Shown here piece by piece: positions 1-8,230 of a stretch of DNA of 25,553 nucleotides. This DNA comes from an uncultured Oscillospiraceae bacterium (lineage in GTDB: Bacteria > Bacillota > Clostridia > Oscillospirales > Ruminococcaceae), in assembly GCA_900547385.1 (NCBI GenBank), contig URGQ01000017.1, positions 1 to 25,553 of the forward strand, given 5' to 3'. The first letter of the stretch is position 1; every line of letters starts with the position of its first letter. The position numbers were made by a program, and so were the translations under genes. A model generated the notes under the pieces. It was not told the origin of the DNA and did not search any database. It saw nothing but the letters and a program-made list of their open reading frames with translations.

Positions 1-228
1 AATCAAAAACGCAATCGCGCCACCGATCAGAAATGGCGTGAACAGCGCAAGCACCGTGCCGAGAAAACGCAAAACAGCGTCAAGGTTTACCAGTGCCCAC
101 GCAAATACAATCAGCAGCACCAATGCGCGGATAATGTAACGAATAATCGCCTTGTCCGGCCATTTGCGTTCCTGCGGCGCGGAATCCTCATTTCTGTTAC
201 CGGCTGTGTTTTGCGGTTTCTTCGCCAT
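1..228 (-). CDS. AI-2E family transporter, N-terminal part (runs off the window)
   Basis: The visible 76 codons begin MAKKPQNTAGNRNED, a hydrophilic cytoplasmic tail, followed by a first membrane segment (about residues 28-45) and a second that ends FLIGGAIAFLI. This start and the FLIGGAIAF stretch are typical of the AI-2E/PerM (YdbI-like) transporter family, membrane proteins of about 350-400 residues thought to export small molecules or act in sodium/proton exchange. The start ATG at 226-228 is preceded by an AAAGGAAG ribosome site. It lies 34 bp after ktrA in the same direction, so it is probably the last gene of the cation operon. Only the N-terminus is present, so the family call is moderate and the substrate cannot be inferred. 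Confidence 0.7.
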   Translation of the reverse strand, partial: MAKKPQNTAGNRNEDSAPQERKWPDKAIIRYIIRALVLLIVFAWALVNLDAVLRFLGTVLALFTPFLIGGAIAFLI

Positions 229-262
229 GTTTCTTCCTTTCCACTATTGTGCACAGGCCCAT

Positions 263-910
263 TCAAATCCGAAAGCACTTTTGCAGCGCTTTATACTCAC
301 CCATTGTCAGAATCGTTATGTCATCGGACAATACAGTGTCCGGCGTAACGGACACATCCGTTTTTCCTGCACGCTTGATGCCGAGGATATTGATGCCGAA
401 CTTTCGGCGAACATCCAGTTCTCCAACGCTTTTCCCGACCCACGCCTCTGGCACCTGAACTTCAAAGATGGCGTGCTGCTCGTCGATCTCTATATAGTCA
501 AAAATATGGTCGGCAGTGAATCGAATCGCTGCCCATTTTGCCATCTGCTTTTCGGGATAGACCACATTATCTGCGCCGTTGCGGAGCAGAAACTTCGCCT
601 GCACGTCGCGTTCGGCGCGGGATACCACGCATTTTGCACCCAGCTCTTTCAGCAGCGAGGTGGTTTCCAGCGAGTTCTGGAAGTTGCCGCTGATGGTCAC
701 AAAGCAAACGTCAAAATTTCCGATACCGAGCGAACGCAGGAACTCCGCACTGGTGCTGTCGCCGATCTGCGCGTTGGTGACAAACGGAAGCACATCGTTG
801 ATCCGCTCCTCATTGGTATCGACTGCCATGACCTGATGCCCCAGTGGAGAGAGCTGCATGGCGATATGCCGCCCAAAGCGGCCTGCTCCAATCAATAAAA
901 CATTTTTCAT
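263..910 (-). CDS. ktrA: Ktr/Trk potassium uptake regulatory subunit (RCK protein)
   Basis: A 215-residue cytosolic gating subunit of a Ktr/Trk K+ channel-transporter. Residues 1-120 form an RCK_N Rossmann domain with the nucleotide motif GAGRFG (8-13) and the acidic ribose-binding D31 in AVDTNEE. Residues about 135-212 form the RCK_C (TrkA_C) domain. Length and two-domain layout match KtrA/KtrC rather than the duplicated, roughly 450-residue TrkA. It lies 20 bp downstream of the membrane subunit, with an AAAGGAG site upstream, which supports a KtrAB complex. By family knowledge it binds ATP/ADP or NAD(H) as an octameric ring that gates the pore; nothing here tells which nucleotide. Confidence 0.92.
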   Translation of the reverse strand: MKNVLLIGAGRFGRHIAMQLSPLGHQVMAVDTNEERINDVLPFVTNAQIGDSTSAEFLRSLGIGNFDVCFVTISGNFQNSLETTSLLKELGAKCVVSRAERDVQAKFLLRNGADNVVYPEKQMAKWAAIRFTADHIFDYIEIDEQHAIFEVQVPEAWVGKSVGELDVRRKFGINILGIKRAGKTDVSVTPDTVLSDDITILTMGEYKALQKCFRI

Positions 911-930
911 GGGATAGACAACTCCTTTGC

Positions 931-2274
931 TTATCCAATCGTGATTCTTTCCTGCGGCAGCTTTGCATTGCCGCTTTTTTTGCTGGACACCGCCGCATAA
1001 ATGAGCGTCAGCCCGCCGACCCTGCCCAGATACATCAGCGCGATCAATACCGCCTGCGAGGGAATGTGCAGCTGCGGCGTAATACCCAATGTCAGTCCCA
1101 CGGTGCCCACCGCCGACGCGGTTTCGTACAGGCAGGAGGACAACGGAAGATTCTCATATACGCTGATAAAAACACCTCCGCCAAAGAACAGCGCAAGGTA
1201 CATCGTCAGAATGGTCGCGGCGGTTTTGACGGCACCGCAATCGACTCTGCGCCCAAAGAATTGAGCGCTGTCCCGCTGGCGGAAGCTCGCGGCAGCATTG
1301 GCAAGCAGAACAGCCAGCGTTGTGGTTTTCATGCCGCCTGCCGTGGAGCCGGGAGAACCGCCGACGAGCATCAGAAGGATCATCACGCCCAGCGATGCGC
1401 CGGACATGGCGGGTAGATCGACTGTGTTGAAGCCCGCCGTTCTCGGCGTGACCGATTGGAACAGGGATGCCTGAACCCGCTCTCTGAGGGGAAGGGCATC
1501 AAAGTCCACAAAGAAGAAAAACAGCGCCGGAAGGACGATTAGTGCAAGTGTCGTGACAAGAATCACCTTGCTCTGCATTCGATAACGGTGGAAATGCAGC
1601 TTGTTTTCGCAAATGTCATCCCATGTCAGGAATCCGATGCCGCCTGTTATGATCAGCAGCATGATCGTGATATTGATTACCGGATTTTGGACATAACCGG
1701 TAAGGGACGGATACAAGTTATTGTTCGTTCCCAGAATGTCAAACCCGGCGTTGCAAAAGGCGGAGACGGAATGAAACACCGCCATCCAGATCCCGTGCCA
1801 TCCGTAGTCCCGGCAAAACACCGGCAGCATGACGAGTGCGCCGACCAGTTCGATCAGAAATGTTCCCCGCAGGATGAACCGTGTCAGCCGGACGATCCCT
1901 CCGACCCTCGGCGCTGAGATGGCGTCCTGCATGGTGCTGCGCTGCATCAGAGAAATCCTTCGCCCGGACAGCAGCGCAAACGATGCCGCCACGGTGACAA
2001 CACCAAGCCCGCCTATCTGAATCAGCGTCAGGATCACAGCCTGCCCAAAGACCGACCAATAGCTGCCGGTATCCTGCACCACAAGACCCGTTACACAAAC
2101 AGCGGAGGTCGCGGTAAACAGTGCCTCATGAAACGGCGTTACACACCGAGCTGTCGCAGAAATTGGCAACATCAGCAGCAGCGCGCCCAGCAGGATTACC
2201 CCTGCAAAGCCCAATATGATGATTTGAAAAGACGAAAGACGACGCTTTCTGCAAACCATTTCTTCTGACATCAT
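931..2274 (-). CDS. ktrB: Ktr/Trk-type potassium transporter membrane subunit
   Basis: A 447-residue K+ translocating subunit of the TrkH/KtrB superfamily. Four pore repeats are visible, each with its selectivity-filter glycine: TSAVCVTGL (G63), SAFCNAGFD (G177), TPRTAGFNT (G281) and SAVGTVGLT (G393). The conserved late arginine is in MYLGRVGG (R418). The start is set at the ATG at 2274 because AAGGAG (2280-2285) lies five bases before it. An upstream ATG at 2334 in the same frame would overlap the preceding gene and has no ribosome site. It is 29 bp from the CNNM/CorC gene and 20 bp before ktrA, so it is operonic. Energy coupling (Na+ or H+) cannot be read from the sequence. Confidence 0.92.
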   Translation of the reverse strand: MMSEEMVCRKRRLSSFQIIILGFAGVILLGALLLMLPISATARCVTPFHEALFTATSAVCVTGLVVQDTGSYWSVFGQAVILTLIQIGGLGVVTVAASFALLSGRRISLMQRSTMQDAISAPRVGGIVRLTRFILRGTFLIELVGALVMLPVFCRDYGWHGIWMAVFHSVSAFCNAGFDILGTNNNLYPSLTGYVQNPVINITIMLLIITGGIGFLTWDDICENKLHFHRYRMQSKVILVTTLALIVLPALFFFFVDFDALPLRERVQASLFQSVTPRTAGFNTVDLPAMSGASLGVMILLMLVGGSPGSTAGGMKTTTLAVLLANAAASFRQRDSAQFFGRRVDCGAVKTAATILTMYLALFFGGGVFISVYENLPLSSCLYETASAVGTVGLTLGITPQLHIPSQAVLIALMYLGRVGGLTLIYAAVSSKKSGNAKLPQERITIG

Positions 2275-2303
2275 CCTCACTCCTTGTGAATTGCGCGATA
2301 GAT

Positions 2304-3620
2304 TTATTGTGCGCAGGCCAAACACACGCCGCATTGCCTGACTGTGACAGAGGATACCCGATACGCGCTCAGCCCGGAGACCGTGATCTCCAAATTCTGC
2401 ACAGCGAAGGAATCGCCCTTGACGGGGACTCTATTCAGCTGCTCCATGACCCAGCCGCCGACAGAAACACTGTCCGATTCCAGCTTGACATCAAAGAATT
2501 CCATAAAATCTTCCAAGCTGACGGAGCAGTCCACGCGGTAGGTATTCTCGTCCAGCTTTTCAAAATCTTCTTCCACCTCGTCATGTTCGTCCCAAATTTC
2601 ACCGACCAGTTCTTCAATCAAATCATGCATTGTAACAATGCCGGTCAGACCGCCATATTCGTCCAAAACAAAAGCAAATGTAGTATGCGTCTGCTTCATG
2701 TTCCGAAATAGAACATCGGCTTTCACCGTTTCCGGTACAAAGTAAGCCAGTTCCAGCGCTGAACGCATAACCTTCTCCCGACTTCTGTCCTTTTCTCTCA
2801 GATAAACCTTTGCATTCAGCACGCCCACAACTTTGTCAGGGGAGCCGTCACAAACGGGATACCGTGAAAAGTTGTTGCTGCATATGATTTTCTCCCATGT
2901 GTCGTCTGTATCCTCCAACCAAAGCATGATCAGGTCTGTGCGATGCGTAAGGATTTCTCTGGCCGACAGGTCGTCAAACTTGAACACGTTTTGTATAAAA
3001 TTCTGCTCATCTTTATCTATCGCCCCGGTTTCACCACCTGTTTCAACCATCATACGTATATCTTCTTCGCAAATATGTGTCTCTGATTCATCAGGATCGA
3101 CACCAAGCATTTTCAGCACGGCATTTGTTGAAACGGATAGCAGCCACACAATCGGCTTAAACAGGATCGAGATTCCGCTGACAATACCCGACACCTTAAG
3201 CGACAATGCCTCCGCTTTTTTCATGGCAATTCGCTTGGGAACCAATTCTCCAAAAATCAGCGTGAAGTAAGAAAGAACAAGCGTAATAAAAATTACGGAC
3301 AAAGTATCCAGCGTGTTTCGGGGCAGCGTCACGCCGAGACCGATAAGCCAATCAACAAGCGGGTCTGAAAAGCCATCGGCTGCAAATGCACTACCAAGAA
3401 AACCGGACAATGTAATAGCAATTTGAATTGTAGACAGAAATTTCGCCGGTTCTTTTGTGAGCTTTCTCAATCGCCTTGCTTTTTTGCTTCCCTGTTCGGC
3501 AAGGCGATTGATTCTCGATTCGTTTACAGACAATACAGCCAGCTCTGCACTGGCGAACACGGCATTTAATGCAATCAAAATAATCTGTATCAGCAGCAAA
3601 GATGCAATAGAATAACTCAT
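2304..3620 (-). CDS. Hemolysin C/CorC family (CNNM-CBS) membrane protein
   Basis: A 438-residue protein with an N-terminal DUF21/CNNM membrane domain (about 1-200, starting SIASLLLIQIILIALNAVF), a CBS pair (about 210-335, including the REILTHRTD and DEYGGLTGIVT segments) and a C-terminal CorC_HlyC transporter-associated domain (about 345-425). The architecture and length are standard for the family now linked to Mg2+/Co2+ export or magnesium homeostasis; the old hemolysin label is not a functional inference. The start at 3620 has AAAGGAG six bases upstream. It is first in a minus-strand operon with ktrB, ktrA and the AI-2E gene, pointing to coupled divalent cation and K+ homeostasis. Confidence 0.9.
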   Translation of the reverse strand: MSYSIASLLLIQIILIALNAVFASAELAVLSVNESRINRLAEQGSKKARRLRKLTKEPAKFLSTIQIAITLSGFLGSAFAADGFSDPLVDWLIGLGVTLPRNTLDTLSVIFITLVLSYFTLIFGELVPKRIAMKKAEALSLKVSGIVSGISILFKPIVWLLSVSTNAVLKMLGVDPDESETHICEEDIRMMVETGGETGAIDKDEQNFIQNVFKFDDLSAREILTHRTDLIMLWLEDTDDTWEKIICSNNFSRYPVCDGSPDKVVGVLNAKVYLREKDRSREKVMRSALELAYFVPETVKADVLFRNMKQTHTTFAFVLDEYGGLTGIVTMHDLIEELVGEIWDEHDEVEEDFEKLDENTYRVDCSVSLEDFMEFFDVKLESDSVSVGGWVMEQLNRVPVKGDSFAVQNLEITVSGLSAYRVSSVTVRQCGVCLACAQ

Positions 3621-3674
3621 ATAAAACTCCTTTATGTTCTGTTCGTATTATCGTACCAAGCAAAAAAGACACAC

Positions 3675-3770
3675 CTATACCCGATACCGCAGCAAAGGGC
3701 GTAGATATGCCACATACGAACAGACCATATAAGAGCGATTACCGTTATCGTCGCTACTGTCGTTTTCCAC
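3675..3770 (-). CDS. possible 31-codon leader peptide of the cation operon
   Basis: A short frame with a GTG start and a full AGGAGG ribosome site nine bases upstream (3780-3785). It reads MENDSSDDNGNRSYMVCSYV and ends at a TAG, 54 bases before the CorC-type gene. It lies just downstream of a possible extended -10 promoter (3803-3811), so it would be the first thing translated on the operon mRNA. There is no recognised family and no hairpin pair that clearly makes it an attenuator. Another frame here, ending at 3632, encodes a hydrophobic stretch but lacks a good start. It is kept as a weak candidate only. Confidence 0.3.
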   Translation of the reverse strand: MENDSSDDNGNRSYMVCSYVAYLRPLLRYRV

Positions 3771-3802
3771 GGATTTCTTCCTCCTTTTTGCTGTGTGCTT
3801 AT

Positions 3803-3811
3803 ATCATAGCA
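3803..3811 (-). promoter_or_regulatory. candidate extended -10 promoter for the CorC-ktrBA operon
   Basis: Read on the minus strand this is TGCTATGAT, an extended -10 motif. No good -35 box is found at 17 bases, and a TTTACC lies 21 bases upstream. It would give a leader of roughly 175 bases before the start at 3620. In the divergent intergenic stretch 3621-3935 this, the small frame at 3675-3770 and the kinase promoter are the only features seen. Confidence 0.4.
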
Positions 3812-3872
3812 TTTCTCCGGTGTAGATTCGGTAAAGAAACTGGCGCAGGGCAATATCGTCCTGCTTGAAATC

Positions 3873-3901
3873 TTGATGCGCTTCTTTTCATGGAGTATAA
3901 T
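3873..3901 (+). promoter_or_regulatory. sigma-A type promoter of the KdpD-like kinase operon
   Basis: TTGATG (3873-3878) and a perfect TATAAT (3896-3901) are separated by 17 bases. Transcription would start near 3908, giving a leader of about 28 bases before the ATG at 3936. Confidence 0.75.
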
Positions 3902-3935
3902 AAAAGTGTTAAAAAGCATCTTTGGAGAGATTGCC

Positions 3936-4997
3936 ATGAAAAGCAACCAACGACAAAAAGATATTCTGTTTTCGGTCATTGTTTTTTGCTGCGCCTTTGC
4001 CGTCAATTTGCTCATCCAGAAGCTCTTTACCACGCAGACGCTGGTGCCCATGATCTTTGTGTTCGGCGTATTTTTGATCTCGCTGAAAACGCATGGGTAT
4101 TGCTATGGCATCACTTCTGCCATCGTCAGCGTGTTTGCGGTGAATTTTGCCTTCACCTATCCCTATTATGTCTTTGACTTTTTCGTAGAAGAAAGTATCC
4201 TATCCGCTGTCATCATGATGGTCGTCGCCGTTTCCACCAGTACGCTGAACAGCCGCATTCGGGATCAGGAAAAGCTGCGCTCAGAGAATGAAAAGGAGAG
4301 AATGCGCGGCAATCTGCTGCGGGCGATTTCCCATGACCTGCGCACGCCCCTCACCTCCATATACGGGTCATCCTCCACGCTGCTCTCCAAGTATGATGCG
4401 CTGCCGAAGGAGCAGCAGCTCAAGCTGTTGGGAGAAATTCAGGAGGACAGCGAATGGCTCATCCGCATGGTCGAAAATCTCCTGTCCGTCACAAGGATCG
4501 ACGGCGCGAAGGTCGAGGTCGTGAAGACGCCCATTGTTCTCGACGAGTTAATCGACTCCGTTTTGATGAAGTTTTCCAAAAAGCATCCGAACCAGAAGGT
4601 CATCACGCAGATACCGGACGAGTTTGTGGATATTCCCATGGACTCGCTTCTCATCGAGCAGGTGCTGCTGAATCTTCTGGAAAACGCCGTGTTCCACGCA
4701 AAAGGTATGACGGAGCTGACGCTTTCCGTTTCTCTCGTGGGAGACAAGGCGGTATTTGAGGTTTCTGACAACGGCTGCGGCCTCCCGGAGGATGCGCTTC
4801 AAAAGATTTTCACCGGAAGCTATGAAAAGTCTGCCGCGCCGGTGGACGGGACCCGCCGCAATATGGGGATCGGACTATCTGTATGCGCTGCCATCGTCAA
4901 AGCGCACGGCAGTGACATTACCGCAGAAAACAGAAAGGGCGGCGGTGCGGTATTCCGCTTTGCGCTGGAAAGAGGGTGTGAGGACGATGGGCAATAA
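3936..4997 (+). CDS. KdpD-like sensor histidine kinase without the N-terminal KdpD domain
   Basis: A 353-residue membrane kinase. Four hydrophobic segments (about 10-30, 37-52, 56-80 and 87-104) form a DUF4118 domain. The phosphoacceptor is H133 in the motif ISHDLRTPLT. The ATPase domain has an N box around N250, a DNGCG box (278-282) and GIGLS (311-315). Full-length KdpD is about 900 residues with an N-terminal KdpD and Usp region that senses K+ and second messengers; that part is absent here. The start at 3936 is chosen for GGAGAG six bases upstream. It overlaps the regulator gene by 11 bases and is divergent from the ktrBA operon, so it probably controls K+ uptake there. No kdpABC is seen. 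Confidence 0.88.
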   Translation: MKSNQRQKDILFSVIVFCCAFAVNLLIQKLFTTQTLVPMIFVFGVFLISLKTHGYCYGITSAIVSVFAVNFAFTYPYYVFDFFVEESILSAVIMMVVAVSTSTLNSRIRDQEKLRSENEKERMRGNLLRAISHDLRTPLTSIYGSSSTLLSKYDALPKEQQLKLLGEIQEDSEWLIRMVENLLSVTRIDGAKVEVVKTPIVLDELIDSVLMKFSKKHPNQKVITQIPDEFVDIPMDSLLIEQVLLNLLENAVFHAKGMTELTLSVSLVGDKAVFEVSDNGCGLPEDALQKIFTGSYEKSAAPVDGTRRNMGIGLSVCAAIVKAHGSDITAENRKGGGAVFRFALERGCEDDGQ

Positions 4998-5700
4998 CAA
5001 GTACAAGATCCTGATCGTAGAGGACGAGGCCAACATCCGAAGCTTTATCAAGGCCAATCTGGAAACCAGCGACTATCAGGTGCTCTGCGCGGAGACCTGT
5101 GCGCTCGGCATGATGATGTACGCCTCCCATCATCCGGATCTCATCGTTCTGGATCTCGGTCTGCCGGACAGAGATGGCATGAGTCTGATTCAAGAGGTGC
5201 GAAAGACGGACACTGTACCCATCATCGTGCTCTCCGCCCGCTCCAACGAGCGGGACAAGGTGGAGGCACTGGATCTGGGGGCGAATGATTATATCACCAA
5301 GCCCTTTGGGACGGAGGAACTGCTGGCCCGTATCCGCGCCGTTCTCCGCAGTCATCGGCACAGCGAAGAGGAAGAAAGCTCCCCCGGCGGAAAATTCCGC
5401 CTTCAGGATCTGCTGATCGACTATGATACGCGGCAGGTCTTTGTTGGCAAAGAAGAGATCGACCTGACCCAGACGGAATACAACATCATGGCATTTCTCT
5501 CCGTTCACGCCGGAAAGGTGCTGACGTATGCTGCGATCATTCGGGCGGTCTGGGGGTATTCGGACTATGGCAGCGTCAAGAAGCTGCAAGTCAACATGAA
5601 GAACATCCGCAAGAAAATGGGCGTGACGCCCGGTGAAAAGCGCTACATCATCAACGAGCTTGGCGTCGGATACCGTATGCTGGCGGAGGATGAGGCATAG
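4987..5700 (+). CDS. KdpE-like OmpR-family response regulator
   Basis: A 237-residue two-domain regulator. The receiver (1-120) has the acidic pair in VEDE (12-14), the phosphoacceptor D56 in VLDLGLPD, and K105 in ITKPFG. The winged helix (about 135-232) ends in YIINELGVGYRM, typical of OmpR/PhoB and KdpE proteins. The ATG at 4987 lies inside the 3' end of the kinase gene, giving an 11-base overlap and likely translational coupling. The partner is the kinase upstream. Probable targets are the divergent cation operon or the kinase promoter, but no repeat that could be its binding box was identified, so the regulon is inferred from position only. Confidence 0.9.
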   Translation: MGNNKYKILIVEDEANIRSFIKANLETSDYQVLCAETCALGMMMYASHHPDLIVLDLGLPDRDGMSLIQEVRKTDTVPIIVLSARSNERDKVEALDLGANDYITKPFGTEELLARIRAVLRSHRHSEEEESSPGGKFRLQDLLIDYDTRQVFVGKEEIDLTQTEYNIMAFLSVHAGKVLTYAAIIRAVWGYSDYGSVKKLQVNMKNIRKKMGVTPGEKRYIINELGVGYRMLAEDEA

Positions 5701-5738
5701 CGCTGCCAAAGTTCTTCGCCGCTTGACAGGCGTGGTAC

Positions 5739-5793
5739 AACACAAATGAGCTTTTTCCGTTTCTATCCCAAACGGAGAAGGCTCATTTGTGTT
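5739..5793 (+). terminator. long hairpin after the KdpDE-like operon
   Basis: Positions 5739-5762 pair with 5770-5793 in a 24-bp stem around a seven-base loop. Two pairs are G-U in plus-strand RNA and would be A-C mismatches in the other strand, so it favours plus-strand transcripts ending after 5700. The U tract is short (GTTTGA). Confidence 0.65.
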
Positions 5794-5850
5794 TGAAGGA
5801 TCAAAGGAGTGAAACGCCTTGTATCTCTCCACGCCGGTGCGCAGACAAAA

Positions 5851-5880
5851 AAGCTGCCCTGCATGTGCGCAGGGCAGCTT
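5851..5880 (-). terminator. intrinsic terminator pointing left
   Basis: A perfect 12-bp stem (5851-5862 with 5869-5880, six-base loop). On the minus strand it is followed by a run of six U (plus-strand A at 5847-5852). It would stop minus-strand read-through entering the KdpE-like gene, although no complete minus-strand gene lies just upstream. Confidence 0.65.
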
Positions 5881-5939
5881 GAATATTCTTAGTAATGTTG
5901 CAGCAGGCGATTTTCGCAACTGCGTATCGCCGGTTCCTC

Positions 5940-6184
5940 TACGCCATTTTTACGCCATTTCTGCGTGGGGATGCGTAGGGAAATAGAAACTTATATGTTT
6001 TGACTTCAACCGAAAATGCCTGTCCTATCAAGCTTTATCGGCATTTGTGCGTTTGCGGAGACTTACAGAAACAGGCTCTCTTTCGACGATACCTAATTTC
6101 ATATATCTCTACATCTCCTTAAAAAATCTTTGCTTTATGGGGTTTTGCGGCTTTTTTGGGCTTATGCCATTTTTACGCCATTTC
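5940..6184. repeat. 22-bp imperfect direct repeat pair, each with an internal tandem
   Basis: The two copies, 5940-5961 and 6163-6184, differ at one base (C or T at the third position) and are 223 bp apart. Each contains two copies of the unit TAYGCCATTT spaced 11 bases apart (5940, 5951, 6163, 6174). Such tandem short units resemble arm-type or att-proximal sites of tyrosine recombinases, but no integrase is present. Confidence 0.75.
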
Positions 6185-6317
6185 CTCATTTGGATTTATA
6201 GGATTTCATCAGTCTATACTACAAAATTATAACAGATAGATTCTTTTCCCTCAAGGTGTTTTTTTAGAATTTTGTGGTCATATGATCTATCATTATACTG
6301 TATCCTAAGTCAAAACA

Positions 6318-6342
6318 GGAGGACACCCATTGGGTATCCTCC
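6318..6342 (-). terminator. terminator of the ABC uptake operon
   Basis: Positions 6318-6328 pair with 6332-6342 around a three-base loop. The one irregular pair is G-U on the minus strand and C-A on the plus strand, and a TGTTTT tract follows on the minus strand. It lies 24 bases after the stop of the ATPase gene. Confidence 0.75.
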
Positions 6343-6365
6343 CGCCTCAAATATCTATTGGGTTT

Positions 6366-7142
6366 TCATCGCCTGGTCATGATATAACGGTCTTTATACT
6401 CCAACACGGCTATTTCTCCGTATATTATACCAAGTGCCGCTTCTATCGTCGCACGGTCGGTATTTCTCATATCAATTTCGGTCACTATGGTGCCGTCTTG
6501 CATCAGCAGCAGGCGGTCGCAGTAGCTTAGGGCAAAGTTGGGGTCATGCAGGGTGATAAGCCCCGCCTGCTGCCGCTCATGCAGCACCTCTCTTATTTTC
6601 CCCAGCACCATATGCCGGTTGACAAAATCCAGCGCGCTGTCCGGCTCGTCCATCAGCATCACCGGCGTATCCTGCGAAAGGGCGCGCGCCAGTATCACCA
6701 GCTGCTTCTGCCCCTCGCTTAAAGTAGCATAGTCCCGCCCTGCCAGTTCTGCCAGTCCCAAATGGGTCAGATGTTCCATGGCAATTCGGCGGTGTGCTTC
6801 CCCGGGGGAATCCAAAAGACGCAGTCGGGCGTTAAAGCCCATCAGCACGACCTCCAGCACGGTTTTACCCATGATAGGACTGCCGCGCTGCGGGATATAG
6901 CTCATCAGGCGGGCGCGGCTTTTTTCGTCCAGATGGGTGGTTTCGGTCTCCCCCACCATACAACGGCCCTCTTTCATCGGCAGCAGACCGCAGGCGGCGC
7001 GCAGTAGAGTGGTCTTGCCACAGCCGTTCAGCCCCAGCAGCGCACAGAATTCCCCGCCTTCTACCGCAAGGGAAGCACCGCGGACAATTTCCCTGCTGCC
7101 ATATCCGGTGTGGATATTCCGCAAAGAAAGCAATGCACTCAT
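6366..7142 (-). CDS. iron-siderophore/heme/B12-type ABC transporter ATPase
   Basis: A 258-residue ATPase of the FecE/FhuC/BtuD class. Visible motifs are Walker A GLNGCGKTT (37-45), the Q-loop in SYIPQ (Q85), signature LSEGQ (141-145), Walker B VMLMDEPDS with catalytic E166, and the switch histidine in LITLHDPN (H199). It is the last gene of a three-gene uptake operon; its ATG overlaps the permease stop by four bases (ATGA), implying coupled translation. The Walker A has cysteine (GCGKTT) where many FecE proteins have alanine or serine, a tolerated variant. The substrate cannot be fixed: iron-siderophore, heme or corrinoid are all possible for this class. Confidence 0.9.
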   Translation of the reverse strand: MSALLSLRNIHTGYGSREIVRGASLAVEGGEFCALLGLNGCGKTTLLRAACGLLPMKEGRCMVGETETTHLDEKSRARLMSYIPQRGSPIMGKTVLEVVLMGFNARLRLLDSPGEAHRRIAMEHLTHLGLAELAGRDYATLSEGQKQLVILARALSQDTPVMLMDEPDSALDFVNRHMVLGKIREVLHERQQAGLITLHDPNFALSYCDRLLLMQDGTIVTEIDMRNTDRATIEAALGIIYGEIAVLEYKDRYIMTRR

Positions 7143-8155
7143 ACCTTGCCCTCCTTGCGCTTACACATAAAGTACACCAGCACCGGCACACCGATGATAG
7201 TAGTAAGAATACTGATGGGCAGCCCACCGGCATACAGGCTGCGGGCAAAAATATCCGCCACCAGCATTACGGCAGCGCCCACCATGGCGGAAAGCACCAT
7301 CGTATCGGTATTTTCCCGTTTTATCATCATGCGCGCGATGTGTGGGGCGATGAGCCCGATAAAGGAGATCAGCCCCGTAATGCTGACGATTGAGGCGACC
7401 AGCAGGGTAGAAAGGGTAAGCACCGTCAGCCTTACCCGATACAGCCGCACTCCCAGTGTTCGGCATTCCTCTTCATTCAAAGAGAGAAGCCCCACCTGAC
7501 GGTGCAGCAAAAACAGCCCCACAAAACCGATCAGCCAGAACGGCAGGATAGAAAGCACCTTGGAGGCGGTAACGCCCGCAAAGGAGCCCATTGTCCAATA
7601 TTCAATGGCGGCCAGGTTGGATTCGCTGTCGGCATAGTACTTCAGTAGCATAATGACCGACTTGGCGACCGCCGAGATAACGATACCCGCCAGCACATAG
7701 GTGGCGGTGGTATTGGCACGGGTCGCCCGCACCAACAGCATCACAAACGCCACGGCAAGCAGCCCGCCCGCGAAGGCGCCCAACGCAATGCCGCCCACGC
7801 CGATGCCGACACTGACGATGGCAATGGCGGCGCCCAGATTGGCACCGCTGGAAACACCGATGATATCGGGGGACGCCAACGGATTGCGAAAGATCATCTG
7901 ATAAACGGAGCCGGCAACGCCCAACCCCGCACCCGCCATCACACCCATGCAGGTACGGGGCAGCCGCAGCGTGAAAAAGACCTTACGGGTCAAGGCGCTG
8001 ACCTCCCCGCCGGTCAGGATAGAAATGATCTCCCGTATCGAAATGGGGTAATTGCCGATGCAGATGGAGGCAATAAAGCCCACGGCAATGCACGCCCCTA
8101 CCAGCCAGTAGGAGCGGATCACGGGTTTTCGATTTTGCAGCATGGTTTCCTGCAT
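7139..8155 (-). CDS. FecCD-family ABC transporter permease
   Basis: A 338-residue permease with about ten hydrophobic segments, of the FecCD/BtuC/FhuB family. Characteristic stretches include LRLPRTCMGVMAGAGLGVAG after the first membrane segments, NPLASPDIIGVSSGAN, and GLISFIGLIAPHIARM near the C-terminus, which couples to the ATPase. The start is placed at 8155 because GAGGGAG lies six bases upstream. An in-frame ATG at 8206 would add a hydrophilic tail and lacks a ribosome site. It is separated from the binding-protein gene by a hairpin (8231-8257) and overlaps the ATPase by four bases. It probably works as a homodimer, as no second permease is present. Confidence 0.9.
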   Translation of the reverse strand: MQETMLQNRKPVIRSYWLVGACIAVGFIASICIGNYPISIREIISILTGGEVSALTRKVFFTLRLPRTCMGVMAGAGLGVAGSVYQMIFRNPLASPDIIGVSSGANLGAAIAIVSVGIGVGGIALGAFAGGLLAVAFVMLLVRATRANTTATYVLAGIVISAVAKSVIMLLKYYADSESNLAAIEYWTMGSFAGVTASKVLSILPFWLIGFVGLFLLHRQVGLLSLNEEECRTLGVRLYRVRLTVLTLSTLLVASIVSITGLISFIGLIAPHIARMMIKRENTDTMVLSAMVGAAVMLVADIFARSLYAGGLPISILTTIIGVPVLVYFMCKRKEGKV

Positions 8156-8230
8156 GGTATCTCCCTCTAATTCCAAAGTGGGTTTATTGTACCGCATGTG
8201 CCGCAAAAAAGCAAACGGCGGATAGAAAAA

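Larger units (their letters stand above)
5701..6365. other. gene-poor junction between the cation module and the ABC transporter
   Basis: This 665-base stretch has visibly lower GC than its flanks. It holds the hairpins at 5739-5793 and 5851-5880, the 22-bp direct repeats (5940-6184), a short inverted repeat AAATGCC/GGCATTT (6014-6020 and 6040-6046), and the terminator at 6318-6342. A 24-codon minus-strand frame (6028-6102, beginning MKLGIVEREP) has AAGGAG 12 bases upstream but no recognisable family. I see no convincing gene. Confidence 0.6.

Noticed and set aside
6028..6102. 24-codon minus-strand frame in the 5.7-6.4 kb junction
   Set aside because: The ribosome site is 12 bases from the ATG, the product matches nothing, and it lies between the direct repeats; not supported as a gene.
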